Shown: in pieces, positions 14,951-22,513 of the stretch
How positions within the stretch are numbered: the stretch's first letter is position 1
Layout: the number at the start of each line of letters is the position of its first letter
Notes under the pieces: model-generated
Told to the model about the DNA's origin: nothing
Seen by the model: only the letters and a program-made list of their open reading frames with translations
The model's database searches: none
Assembly (NCBI RefSeq): GCF_014287635.1
Contig: NZ_JACOPH010000020.1
Coordinates: 1-35,042 of the forward strand
Direction of reading: 5' to 3'
DNA from: Roseburia zhanii
GTDB lineage: Bacteria; Bacillota; Clostridia; Lachnospirales; Lachnospiraceae
DNA length: 35,042 nucleotides
Made by a program: the position numbers and the translations under genes

Positions 14951-15907
14951 GTGAATACAGAATTAAAAAATGCAGTGAAAGCAACAGACAAGGATGCACA
15001 GTATGATACGAGTGCAAAGCGTCTGTTAGGGCAGAAGAGCATACTGGCACATATACTGGTAAAAACAGTTGATGAGTTTAAGGGCATGAATCCCAAGGAT
15101 GTGGTCAACTGCATCGAGGGAACACCACATATCAGTACGGTACCGGTAGAGCCTGGACTCACAAATGCAGCCAGCGAAAAAAATGGTGAGAGGCTGGTCG
15201 GTTTCAACACAGAAAATGAAGAAATTAATGAAGGTCTGGTAAGATTTGATATCGTTTTCTATGTGCGCATGAAAGATGGATTGTCACAGATCATCATCAA
15301 TGTGGAAGCACAGAAAGACGAGCCGAAGGGATACGAAATCTTAAACAGGGCAATCTTTTATGTAAGCAGACTGATCTCATCGCAAAAAGAACGTGATTTT
15401 GAGAACTCCAGCTACAATGACATTAAGCGTGTATATTCGATCTGGGTATGTATGAACATGGAAGAGAGCAGCATGAGCCATGTGCATCTCACCAAGGAAG
15501 ATTTGATCGGTTCCTATGAATGGAAGGGAAATCTTGACCTGCTGAATATCATCATGCTTGGACTGGCAAAGAATCTGCCGGAACATGATGAGACGTATGA
15601 ACTGCACCGTCTGCTGGGAGCATTGTTATCCAAGGAACTTACAATAGATGAAAAACTAAACATAATTGGAAATGAATACGATATTCCTATTGAGGAGAAC
15701 TTCAGGAAGGATGTGAGCGTTATGTGTAACTTGAGTCAGGGAATAAAAGAAGATGGTATTGCGATTGGAGAGGCAAGAAAAGAAGAAAAAATTATTCTTA
15801 ATATGCATAACAATGGTTTTACTGTAGAGCAGATTGCTATGGCTACAGATAAAAACGTAGAAGAAGTGAAAGCGATTATTGCAGGGAAGGAACCTGCGCT
15901 TGCATAA
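14951..15907 (+). CDS. Rpn-like PD-(D/E)XK nuclease family protein
   Basis: GTG 14951 is chosen because AAAGGAGGAAGG lies directly upstream. The 318-residue protein has the catalytic core of the PD-(D/E)XK family formerly called transposase_31: Asp in VRFDIVFYV (about residue 100) and INVEAQKDE (about 117-125), where the E-x-Q variant is typical for Rpn proteins. The C-terminal part contains a helical tail with NGFTVEQIAMATDKNVEEVK, an HTH-like repeat seen in this family. Rpn proteins promote recombination in a RecA-independent way and some act in phage defence. It has its own promoter and a terminator hairpin, so it is an autonomous gene unit in this island. Confidence 0.88.
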   Translation: MNTELKNAVKATDKDAQYDTSAKRLLGQKSILAHILVKTVDEFKGMNPKDVVNCIEGTPHISTVPVEPGLTNAASEKNGERLVGFNTENEEINEGLVRFDIVFYVRMKDGLSQIIINVEAQKDEPKGYEILNRAIFYVSRLISSQKERDFENSSYNDIKRVYSIWVCMNMEESSMSHVHLTKEDLIGSYEWKGNLDLLNIIMLGLAKNLPEHDETYELHRLLGALLSKELTIDEKLNIIGNEYDIPIEENFRKDVSVMCNLSQGIKEDGIAIGEARKEEKIILNMHNNGFTVEQIAMATDKNVEEVKAIIAGKEPALA

Positions 15908-15925
15908 AGTTATGTAAGAAAAAGA

Positions 15926-15956
15926 GAGCCTTTGAGTTTAAATAACTTGGAGGCTC
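15926..15956 (+). terminator. Hairpin after the Rpn-like gene
   Basis: GAGCCT (15926-15931) pairs with AGGCTC (15951-15956). It lies 19 bases after the stop codon. The following T run is weak (CTGTTATAT), so it may be an inefficient terminator. Confidence 0.5.
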
Positions 15957-16052
15957 CTGTTATATGAAGATTTGGGAAATAATAGATACAGTTAAATTAT
16001 CTGATGAAAAAATGGGTATATGTGGAAATACAGATGGAGAGTGAATGTGTAA

Positions 16053-16802
16053 ATGAATGAAAAACAATTCTTAAAGACAATGATAGAAACTATAAAATAT
16101 GATGAAGATATTCAGAACAAAGATGATTTGTTGGGGATTTTAAGATATTCTATAGTTACATTTAGAAAAACCGGTGCATATACCCATGTATCGAATCAGA
16201 GGCAGGAATATATGGATTTAAGAGTGCCAATTCCAATGCTGAAAAAAGCAAAGGAATATAAAGATGTTTTTTTTGACTTAGCCAATGATATTTATATTCC
16301 AGATGATGACTATGATTTGTATGGAGTTGAGATTAAACCTAAATTGGTAGAGTTGGAAGATGATGGACAAAATGAACATGATGTAGCATTTGATGGAATC
16401 AAAGATGTAATTATTCAAGGCATTCGGAATGCAAAGTATACAATCTGGGTAGCGGTTGCGTGGTTTTCTGACCGAGATATCTTTCAGGAATTACTTGCAA
16501 AGAAAAAGCAGGGCATAAGTATTAGAATTATTACATCAAATGAAAAATCTAATATGACGTTGATGAGTGAATTGGAAAGTAATTTTGAGGTGGTAAAAGT
16601 GCCACTTAAAGGAGCATATTTGTCCAATCGGCTGCATGATAAATTTTGCATTATAGATTTTGAATTTGTAATGCATGGTTCATATAATTGGAGCAAAGCA
16701 GCACAGTATAATGATGAAACATTGGCAACTGCTTTGGATAGAGATTTTGTAAAGAAATTTGCGGATGAATTTATGAGACTGTACAATAATCATAATGAGT
16801 AG
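16053..16802 (+). CDS. PLD-like domain nuclease, 249 aa
   Basis: ATG 16053 follows GGAGAG at moderate spacing. The N-terminal 110 residues are an uncharacterised domain (KQFLKTMIETIKYDEDIQN). The C-terminal half is a phospholipase-D-like domain with a single HKD motif, HDKFCIID, with His195, Lys197 and Asp202, followed by HGSYNWSKAA and a conserved acidic NDE. Single-HKD proteins of this kind usually work as dimers and include nucleases such as Nuc and the nuclease parts of several defence systems. It stands alone between a weak terminator and repeat B, next to other nuclease genes. Defence is inferred from context; a lipid substrate is unlikely. Confidence 0.83.
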   Translation: MNEKQFLKTMIETIKYDEDIQNKDDLLGILRYSIVTFRKTGAYTHVSNQRQEYMDLRVPIPMLKKAKEYKDVFFDLANDIYIPDDDYDLYGVEIKPKLVELEDDGQNEHDVAFDGIKDVIIQGIRNAKYTIWVAVAWFSDRDIFQELLAKKKQGISIRIITSNEKSNMTLMSELESNFEVVKVPLKGAYLSNRLHDKFCIIDFEFVMHGSYNWSKAAQYNDETLATALDRDFVKKFADEFMRLYNNHNE

Positions 16803-16825
16803 TTTGCTAAAAGCTTTAATTGTAT

Positions 16826-16930
16826 AAATGGCTGGGATCAAGCCTCCAAGTTTGCAACAGATTTGGAGGTTTTCTTCTGTCCATTTGCGAGGAAGGGAAA
16901 TTCCAAAACATAATCATCTGTGATACAATA
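16826..16930. repeat. Copy B of the terminator-plus-promoter repeat
   Basis: The copy starts with AAATGG (16826-16831) and its complement CCATTT is at 16881-16886. Inside is a CCTCCAA (16843-16849) / TTGGAGG (16863-16869) stem followed by TTTTCTTCTG. The similarity to copy C continues through GAAATTCC to an extended -10 promoter element, TG-A-TACAAT (16921-16929). B and C align without gaps over 105 bases. It ends the PLD gene and starts the next one. Confidence 0.8.
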
Positions 16931-16994
16931 TATAAAAAATTGAAGTGAAAGTTAAACGATGTAGATGATATACTAGGGTGAGGAGGATTAAGCT

Positions 16995-17807
16995 ATGGCA
17001 GAGAGAATTAGAAAACTTACTAATTCAGAAGTTGAGGTTTTGGCGCGTATAATTGCAGATACCATGACGGGAAGTCAGATGAATGAAATTTTTCAGGAAT
17101 GTGGAGTTCAGGATGCCAGTAATGAAAGTACAAAATGGAAGAGAATTTATTATACATTTTTAGCAAGACAAGAACAGGATGGAGCATCGAATTCATTTCT
17201 TAATTTTATAAAAAAGAGTCTGAAACCGGTAAGGTTTATCAGTGGCCAGAATGGTAATTATGATGAGATTTTATTAGAAATTAACAAACCGTTAATGTTA
17301 ATTGGACTTCAGATGACAAACGAAGGAAAATTGTTAAAGGTTCAGGCAGCAACTACAATTTCAGAAGTTGAAAGAAGAACCAGAAATCTGGTGAGTGAAT
17401 TACAAAAAAGACATATTCATCAGGATGTAATAAGGTGTTGCAAAGAGGAATATTTACAAGAAAATTATTTTCATGCAGTTTTTGAGGCGGCTAAGAGTTT
17501 GTCTGAGAAGGTAAGAGAAAAAACAGGAATGCAGGAGGATGGTTCAAATTTATTTAATAATGCTTTTGCAGTTAATAATCCTCGATTAGCAATAAATTCA
17601 TTACAGACACCTTCGGAAAAAAATGCTCAAAACGGTCTAAAAGAAATGTTAAATGGGGTTACGCATATGGTAAGGAATGTAACAGCACATGAGTTGAAAA
17701 TAAAATGGATTGTAAATGAGCAGGATGCAATTGATATATTAACTACAATTTCTTTTTTACATAAACAGTTAGATGAGAGTTTTGTTGTTCCGCAACATAT
17801 AGCATAG
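16995..17807 (+). CDS. TIGR02391/Ymh-type HEPN protein, 270 aa
   Basis: ATG 16995 follows GAGGAGG. The C-terminal part (about 155-255) matches the Hypoth_Ymh family: YFHAVFEAAKSLSEKVREKT, EDGSNLFNNAF and MVRNVTAHE. RNVTAH (227-232) is the R-x4-H motif of HEPN ribonucleases, the superfamily to which the Ymh domain was assigned. The N-terminal 150 residues form a separate helical and beta domain of unknown type that could sense a trigger. HEPN proteins in such islands often cut RNA to stop phage growth. The catalytic residues are present. It is transcribed from the promoter at the end of repeat B and closed by repeat C. Confidence 0.85.
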   Translation: MAERIRKLTNSEVEVLARIIADTMTGSQMNEIFQECGVQDASNESTKWKRIYYTFLARQEQDGASNSFLNFIKKSLKPVRFISGQNGNYDEILLEINKPLMLIGLQMTNEGKLLKVQAATTISEVERRTRNLVSELQKRHIHQDVIRCCKEEYLQENYFHAVFEAAKSLSEKVREKTGMQEDGSNLFNNAFAVNNPRLAINSLQTPSEKNAQNGLKEMLNGVTHMVRNVTAHELKIKWIVNEQDAIDILTTISFLHKQLDESFVVPQHIA

Positions 17808-17825
17808 ATTTCTTTGAAAAAGAGT

Positions 17826-17930
17826 AAATGGTCGGAATCAAGCCTCCAAGTCCACAACAGATTTGGAGGTTTTCTTCTGCCCATTTTTATTGGAAAGTAA
17901 TTTCCGAAACAAACAATCTATGGTACAATA
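17826..17930. repeat. Copy C of the terminator-plus-promoter repeat
   Basis: It starts with AAATGG (17826-17831), has CCTCCAA (17843-17849) paired with TTGGAGG (17863-17869), CCATTT at 17881-17886, and ends with an extended -10 element TG-G-TACAAT (17921-17929). It is offset from copy B by exactly 1000 bases. It ends the HEPN gene. The promoter part faces a stretch without a credible gene. Confidence 0.8.
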
Positions 17931-18476
17931 TCCTAGAAGCTATCATCACGGGATAAGTGGATCATAGAGAAAGAGCAGAGTCAATCGTAAGCTGATCTGG
18001 CTTACATCTAAAAATACAATGCAATCTTTTTCTGTGCATGGGACATAAGAGAGTGCATCATGTCAATTTTTTGCAGCTTCATCAGATAGGAGTGCAATAT
18101 TTTTTACTCCCAGAGTACAATGAAAACTCTGGAAAGTGCATCTCAATTACCCTATCGACACATGTGGAGACTGTGGTGGGACTACACAGAAAGGATATGT
18201 AGAAATCCTTGAATTTACGCACTTTGTAGAGTTTTTCAGTTTCAACAAAATTAGTGAAAATCACAGGGAAAAAGAGCTTGTGAGGAAAGTAACTGTTGTT
18301 GTAGCGTTAGACCTCGGTTGTGGGAACACAAAAAATTCTGAATATGAAAGTGAATAGAGAGCTATCAGATATATTGATAGAACATAGGGATACTTCAAAA
18401 GAGTGTCCCTATTTTTTATATTAGGGCATTCCATTAGGAGTGCCTTTTTCAATTCAATTTCAGAAGGAGGTTCACT
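17931..18476. other. Structured intergenic stretch without a convincing gene
   Basis: No reading frame here has both a ribosome binding site and a protein-like sequence; the 73-codon frame at 18136 starts with GTG and has no recognised features. There are perfect hairpins at 17987-18005 (GTAAGC / GCTTAC) and 18110-18132 (CCAGAGT / ACTCTGG), and two terminator-like hairpins at 18386-18449. The promoter at the end of repeat C points into it. It may hold a small RNA or be the remnant of a lost cassette gene. Confidence 0.45.
18386..18449 (+). terminator. Two consecutive terminator hairpins
   Basis: AGGGATAC (18386-18393) pairs with GTGTCCCT (18403-18410) and is followed by six T. GGCATTCC (18425-18432) pairs with GGAGTGCC (18437-18444) around ATTA and is followed by five T. 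They isolate the genes that begin at 18477 from upstream transcription. Confidence 0.7.
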
Positions 18477-18950
18477 ATGAACAACACAGCGTTAGGAGCA
18501 GTAAGTAACAAGAAAGAGAACATTCGCTTTATTAGCGAAGCACATGAGAAATTCTACTATGAAAAATTAAAAGAAGTGCGTTATGTGGATGTATATCACA
18601 AAGCACTTTGCTATTGTCTTGGCATCAGCGATGATACGAGAAGAAATATCAACAGAATTTATGACTTTAAGACTGGCTGCGTAAAACCAGAGTGCCTGCA
18701 CGATGGTTGGCAGACCAGTGGAAGCGAAAAGGTTGTCAGAATGGCGTTCAATTTGTATTGCAATGGTACACCGAGTGTAGATGATGAGTTGGATGCAGAG
18801 GAGCAGATTGATGAGTGTAGGAGATATTCGGCAGAGGATTTGTTCTGTTGTTGCTATGCACCGTTTTTCTGGCAGGCAATACAGATCAGGTATCCAGAAT
18901 ATGCCAATTATAAGCATGCTCTGTATGCAATGTTTGGAGGAAATGATTGA
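18477..18950 (+). CDS. DUF6075-like protein, 157 aa
   Basis: ATG 18477 follows AAGGAGG. The sequence pattern FISEAHEKFYYEKLKEV, DVYHKALCYCLGISDDTR, GCVKPECLHDGWQTSGS and KVVRMAFNLYCNG is that of a family of uncharacterised proteins found on Firmicutes integrative elements (DUF6075 by recollection). It is soluble, rich in cysteine toward the C-terminus (EDLFCCCYAPF), with no known catalytic motif. Its stop overlaps the start of the following small gene, so the two are translated together. The family occurs with mobile-element genes, and its role there is unknown. Confidence 0.8.
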   Translation: MNNTALGAVSNKKENIRFISEAHEKFYYEKLKEVRYVDVYHKALCYCLGISDDTRRNINRIYDFKTGCVKPECLHDGWQTSGSEKVVRMAFNLYCNGTPSVDDELDAEEQIDECRRYSAEDLFCCCYAPFFWQAIQIRYPEYANYKHALYAMFGGND

Positions 18951-19213
18951 TGTTAAAAGTAAGATTGATGGGAACAAAGAATGATATTACATGGTTTAAG
19001 AAAATCATGCAGAGACATCCAAAGATAGAGGTTCTGGAGCTGTCAGACCTCTATCCCAATAAAGGAACAGATAAATATTACAGAGTTTATGCGGAAGTAA
19101 AAAAGAGAAATGGTTTTGCAAAAAAGAAAATAAAAATTGCTTATATTTTGAAATATATTGCATATAATAATATAAATATAAAAAATACGCAAAAAACACT
19201 TGCATTTTATTAA
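18950..19213 (+). CDS. DUF3970-like small protein, 87 aa
   Basis: ATG 18950 overlaps the stop of the preceding gene (TGATG), with GGAGG at 18936-18940 as ribosome binding site. The first 55 residues (MLKVRLMGTKNDITWFKKIM, LSDLYPNKGTDKYYRVYAEV) fit the DUF3970 family of small element-borne proteins. The remaining 30 residues are encoded by unusually AT-rich DNA (KIAYILKYIAYNNINIKN) and are not typical of that family, so the end may have been altered by a frameshift or fusion with adjacent sequence. Function unknown. Confidence 0.78.
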   Translation: MLKVRLMGTKNDITWFKKIMQRHPKIEVLELSDLYPNKGTDKYYRVYAEVKKRNGFAKKKIKIAYILKYIAYNNINIKNTQKTLAFY

Positions 19214-19228
19214 ATGAGGTGATATATT

Positions 19229-20548
19229 ATGAGTACAATAAAAGAAAAAGGATGTGTCAGTATGAAGATTCAAGCTGTTTTGATTGATGGCTTTAAAAAT
19301 TTATCAAACGTAAAAATCTCTTTTGATAATATTACTGCTCTTGTTGCACTTAATAATTTTGGTAAGTCAAATGTGCTTTCCGGCATTGATTTTGGGTTAG
19401 CATTTATTAAAGCTACAATTGAAGATAAAAAGGAAATGATGGCAAATTCTAATTTAATTCCAATTAATTGTAATATGATTGGAAAAAATTATAAGTATGA
19501 GATGGAGGTGTCTACTGATATTCATGGTCAGGAGTACATCGTCCAGTATGGCTTTGAATTTGTATGGAAAAACAGTGAGGATATGGAGCCGAGAATTGTT
19601 TCTGAGTTTCTAAAAGTTAAGCTTAACGAGAAAGGACAGAAGTATACTCAGTTAATCAATAGAACACTGGACACAGCATTATATAAGAGTTCTGAGACAG
19701 GACGATGCTCGTCAAAGATAAAAGTTGATTCTGCAGAGCTTGTTGCAAATAAACTAAGAGCCTACGATGAGTTATATTATGCAGAGATTATTACAAAGCT
19801 AAATGGAATGAAAATATATATGGAAAATAATCTGGATGCAAAGAGTTTTTATCAGCCAGACCCAATTATTCGTAAGGGATTTGAAAATGAGATGATTAAC
19901 GCTGATAATCTCCCACGTATTATCTTCAATTTGAAGAAACAGAATTCAGACAAATTTGAATTGTTGAAAGATGTGTATTTTCAGTTATTTCCAGACATTG
20001 AGGATGTTATTGTAAAGAATTTCAAAATCAATGCAGATGAAAGTGACCAGTTTCCTGACGATGCACCATTTGTATTTACGAATTCTATCTATGTATTATT
20101 TGTTAAAGATAAAAACTTAGCGAACCCAGTTAACTTTTCAATGATGTCAGATGGAGCAAAGAGAGTATTTATGATACTGACCAAGATAATTGTATCTAGT
20201 GTAAGCAATATCTCATTGATAGCGATCGAAGAGCCTGAGAACTCTGTTCATCCCGGACTATTTCAAGCATATATACAAATTATAAGTCAGTTGTTAGATG
20301 ATTGTAAGGTAATTATTACTAGTCATTCGCCATATATTATTAGCTATTTAAACCCTTCTTGGATTCATGTCGGTATGAATAGAAAGCCCGGCGTGGCCGA
20401 GTTCTTTGCTTTTAAAAAATCAGGTCAGAAACAGTTGGAGAATGATGCAGCTGGATTAAATATGAGCATGGGAGACTATCTGTTCTCAATGCTTGCCGAT
20501 TCAGAGAGTAACATAAGCGATTATTTGGAGTGTGATGTCGATGAATAA
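19229..20548 (+). CDS. OLD/RloA-like AAA ATPase, 439 aa
   Basis: ATG 19229 is preferred over ATG 19262 because GAGGTGAT lies at the right distance. The protein is an ABC-type ATPase of the AAA_15/AAA_21 group: Walker A-like ALNNFGKSN (about 40-48, with Ala and Asn where Gly-x-Asn is usual), a signature-like FSMMSDGAKRVF, Walker B ISLIAIEEPENSVHP (about 330-340) and a switch region TSHSPYI (about 364). It lacks a TOPRIM domain of its own, which is instead encoded by the overlapping next gene. Together they form a split OLD-like pair, as in PARIS (AriA/AriB) or RloA-RloB type systems. Anti-phage defence is likely by analogy. Confidence 0.85.
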   Translation: MSTIKEKGCVSMKIQAVLIDGFKNLSNVKISFDNITALVALNNFGKSNVLSGIDFGLAFIKATIEDKKEMMANSNLIPINCNMIGKNYKYEMEVSTDIHGQEYIVQYGFEFVWKNSEDMEPRIVSEFLKVKLNEKGQKYTQLINRTLDTALYKSSETGRCSSKIKVDSAELVANKLRAYDELYYAEIITKLNGMKIYMENNLDAKSFYQPDPIIRKGFENEMINADNLPRIIFNLKKQNSDKFELLKDVYFQLFPDIEDVIVKNFKINADESDQFPDDAPFVFTNSIYVLFVKDKNLANPVNFSMMSDGAKRVFMILTKIIVSSVSNISLIAIEEPENSVHPGLFQAYIQIISQLLDDCKVIITSHSPYIISYLNPSWIHVGMNRKPGVAEFFAFKKSGQKQLENDAAGLNMSMGDYLFSMLADSESNISDYLECDVDE

Positions 20549-21137
20549 ATGTCTTGTACTTTTTGTAGAGGGAGATACTGAGGTCGAATTTTACAAACAA
20601 GTAGTCGCAAATGCCAGAAAGCTACACCCTGCGGGAAGATTCGATACTAATATTGAATACAGAAATGTTAGAGGTGTAGGTGGTTTTAAAAGTATTGCTC
20701 TCAGAAAATTCACAAAAGAAATCAAGCCTAAATATGGGGATGACTGTGAGTTCACAATTGTTTTATGTAGTGATACGGATGTATTTGATTTTGCACCAAA
20801 ACCACCGATAAAGTGGGATGAAGTAAAGAAAGATCTTGCAAATAATGGAGCAGCTAAAGTTATTCACGTACAGGCAAAGAGGTCAATTGAAGACTGGTTT
20901 TTGTATGATATAGAGGGAATTTTAGGATTCTTGAGGCTGGGTAAAAATACAAAAGTATCAGGAAAGAATGGATACGATAAGCTCCAGCGTTTGTACAAGC
21001 AAGCCAATAAAGTTTATTACAAAGGAATACAGAGCAATGGTATGATAGGACGCTTGAATATTGAAAAAATTGCAAATGCAGTGAAAGAACAGCTGAATCC
21101 ATTATATAAGGCTCTTGGAGTAGAAAAAATTAAATAA
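20541..21137 (+). CDS. TOPRIM/RloB-like effector of the ATPase pair, 198 aa
   Basis: The start is within the last codons of the ATPase gene; ATG 20541 gives the natural N-terminus MNKCLVLFVEGDTE and lies 10 bases after GGAG, although ATG 20535 and GTG 20532 are also in frame. The protein shows TOPRIM-like features: FVEGDTE with the conserved Glu near residue 10, then CSDTDVFDF with two acidic residues (about 75-83), and SIEDWFLYD, typical of RloB and related nucleases. At 198 residues it is shorter than AriB of PARIS. It is most likely the metal-dependent nuclease released or activated by the ATPase partner during phage infection. That mechanism is by analogy only. Confidence 0.8.
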   Translation: MNKCLVLFVEGDTEVEFYKQVVANARKLHPAGRFDTNIEYRNVRGVGGFKSIALRKFTKEIKPKYGDDCEFTIVLCSDTDVFDFAPKPPIKWDEVKKDLANNGAAKVIHVQAKRSIEDWFLYDIEGILGFLRLGKNTKVSGKNGYDKLQRLYKQANKVYYKGIQSNGMIGRLNIEKIANAVKEQLNPLYKALGVEKIK

Positions 21138-21197
21138 TAGTATGTAAGAGCATTGCTCTTTACATAGAAAAAGCCAGAGATTAACTCTGACTAATTC

Positions 21198-21271
21198 CCT
21201 TGCCAAAGAAGGTCTTTGGACTTATTTTTCTCGCAATCTAATAATACCAAAGAAAGCCTTCTTCTGCAAGG
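21198..21271. repeat. Long imperfect inverted repeat before a small gene
   Basis: The left arm 21198-21219 (CCTTGC, AAAGAAGG, CTTTGG) is complementary to the right arm 21247-21271 (CCAAAG, CCTTCTTC, GCAAGG) with small bulges, around a 27-base AT-rich loop. The right arm ends 10 bases before the AAAGGAGG of the next small gene. It could be a transcription terminator, a translational control element or the remnant of a small inverted-repeat element. Confidence 0.65.
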
Positions 21272-21297
21272 AGATTTTGCAAAGGAGGTATAGCGAT

Positions 21298-21423
21298 ATG
21301 GCAGTACACCACGGTGGAAAAGTAGGAAAAGCGGGTAAGACTCTTGCTAGTAAATCGTCTAGTAAACAGTCGAAAAGCAAAGCTGGAACTACATTAGCTA
21401 ATCACAAAGCTAAATGTCATTAA
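21298..21423 (+). CDS. Small basic Lys/Ser/Ala-rich protein, 41 aa
   Basis: ATG 21298 follows AAAGGAGGT, an excellent ribosome binding site. The product starts MAVHHGGKVGKAGKTLASKS and continues with Ser/Lys repeats to GTTLANHKAKCH. It is strongly basic and contains paired G-K-T-L-A repeats, similar to short proteins found in many Clostridia mobile elements. It is not long enough for a catalytic fold and could bind nucleic acid. It stands alone between two intergenic stretches. Confidence 0.72.
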   Translation: MAVHHGGKVGKAGKTLASKSSSKQSKSKAGTTLANHKAKCH

Positions 21424-21517
21424 TGACTAATACGGACCTAAGCATGTCTTTAAAAGGCTTTATTTTATTTGAAACTTATATGAAATTGATTATGTATAAT
21501 GAATAGGAGAAATTGAA

Positions 21518-22420
21518 ATGGCACAACATTGTATTAAAGGAAAAAGAATTAGAAGGGTATGTATACCAAAAGAATACGATATAGATAAGATACAAATAGG
21601 AATTCCTGTAATCTGCGATGAAGCAAAGACGGTCGGGTTAATTAAAAATGGAGATGTAGTATTACCTTCTGGAATATTTGGAGCACAGTGTAGAAGAAAT
21701 GCATATGGATATTCTTATGTAGATAAGTCAAAACCTAAAGAACGCCGATATGTGTCAACAAATTGGGTGCATCCTTTTGGAAATACCAACGCCTCTGAGG
21801 TAGCAGTTGATATCTATAGACCATGTTGGCCGCAGGTAGAAGTGCCACCTTACGGAATAGAATTACAGTTGTTTAAAAGCAAAGATGGACAACTATATGT
21901 TATAGTTGTTCTAACTGATGAAATAAGAGCTAATTACTTGAAAGAAGCAGTTAACATACTGCTGGAAATATATGGTGTGTGTTATATTTTTGATGGAGAA
22001 ATTCAGTTAGATTATTCATCAAAGAGACAGAGATGTAACTGGGAAATGCTCCCTCCTGGTGAAATACCAAGTAGACACATTAAAAAGCAATTAGGAGAAC
22101 GTGGAGAAAAAACAGATACGTATGATATTTTTAGATTAGAATATATGGAAAAATATAATTCGGAAAAAATAGTAGAAGGTATTAACGGTTTTAAAGGTTA
22201 TTATGCGTTTATATTCTCAAAGTGTTGTGTATTAGAATCTGCAATTTACGGAAATGCAACATACATCATTCCTAAAGAAAATTGGGAGATTTTAAGTCAA
22301 AAAACAAAGAAAGAGCTTTTTGATGAAAATAAAGTAATAGGAAAAATTGATCACACAGCTAAATGGAAACAAAATGTAAGCGATAAATTTAGAATGTTGG
22401 AAGTGGTATTAAGTAAATAA
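21518..22420 (+). CDS. Unrecognised protein in the defence island, 300 aa
   Basis: ATG 21518 follows AGGAG. The 300-residue soluble protein begins MAQHCIKGKRIRRVCIPKEY and contains IYRPCWPQVEVPPYGIEL, a cysteine-rich centre and a C-terminal IDHTAKWKQNVSDKF. There is no membrane segment, no clear nucleotide-binding motif and no nuclease signature that I can identify. GC content is as low as in its neighbours. It lies between the ATPase/TOPRIM pair and the transposase and is followed by a convergent terminator hairpin. In this setting an uncharacterised defence or element protein is likely, which is inference only. Confidence 0.75.
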   Translation: MAQHCIKGKRIRRVCIPKEYDIDKIQIGIPVICDEAKTVGLIKNGDVVLPSGIFGAQCRRNAYGYSYVDKSKPKERRYVSTNWVHPFGNTNASEVAVDIYRPCWPQVEVPPYGIELQLFKSKDGQLYVIVVLTDEIRANYLKEAVNILLEIYGVCYIFDGEIQLDYSSKRQRCNWEMLPPGEIPSRHIKKQLGERGEKTDTYDIFRLEYMEKYNSEKIVEGINGFKGYYAFIFSKCCVLESAIYGNATYIIPKENWEILSQKTKKELFDENKVIGKIDHTAKWKQNVSDKFRMLEVVLSK

Positions 22421-22478
22421 TTAGTAAATATGTGTGATGTAATGAATAAGAGATTTGGAATTAAAGGTAAAGAGTGCT

Positions 22479-22503
22479 ACCAGCTACCACAAAAGTAGCT
22501 GGT
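22479..22503. terminator. Bidirectional terminator between converging genes
   Basis: ACCAGCTAC (22479-22487) pairs perfectly with GTAGCTGGT (22495-22503) around a 7-base loop. It lies between the 3' ends of the 300-residue gene and the transposase gene on the minus strand and can serve both. Confidence 0.75.
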
Positions 22504-22513
22504 TTATTCATTT

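Noticed and set aside
18136..18357. 73-codon frame beginning MHLNYPIDTCGDCGG
   Set aside because: GTG start without a ribosome binding site, no recognisable domain, and a hairpin just upstream. Left as part of the gene-free stretch, although a remnant gene cannot be excluded.
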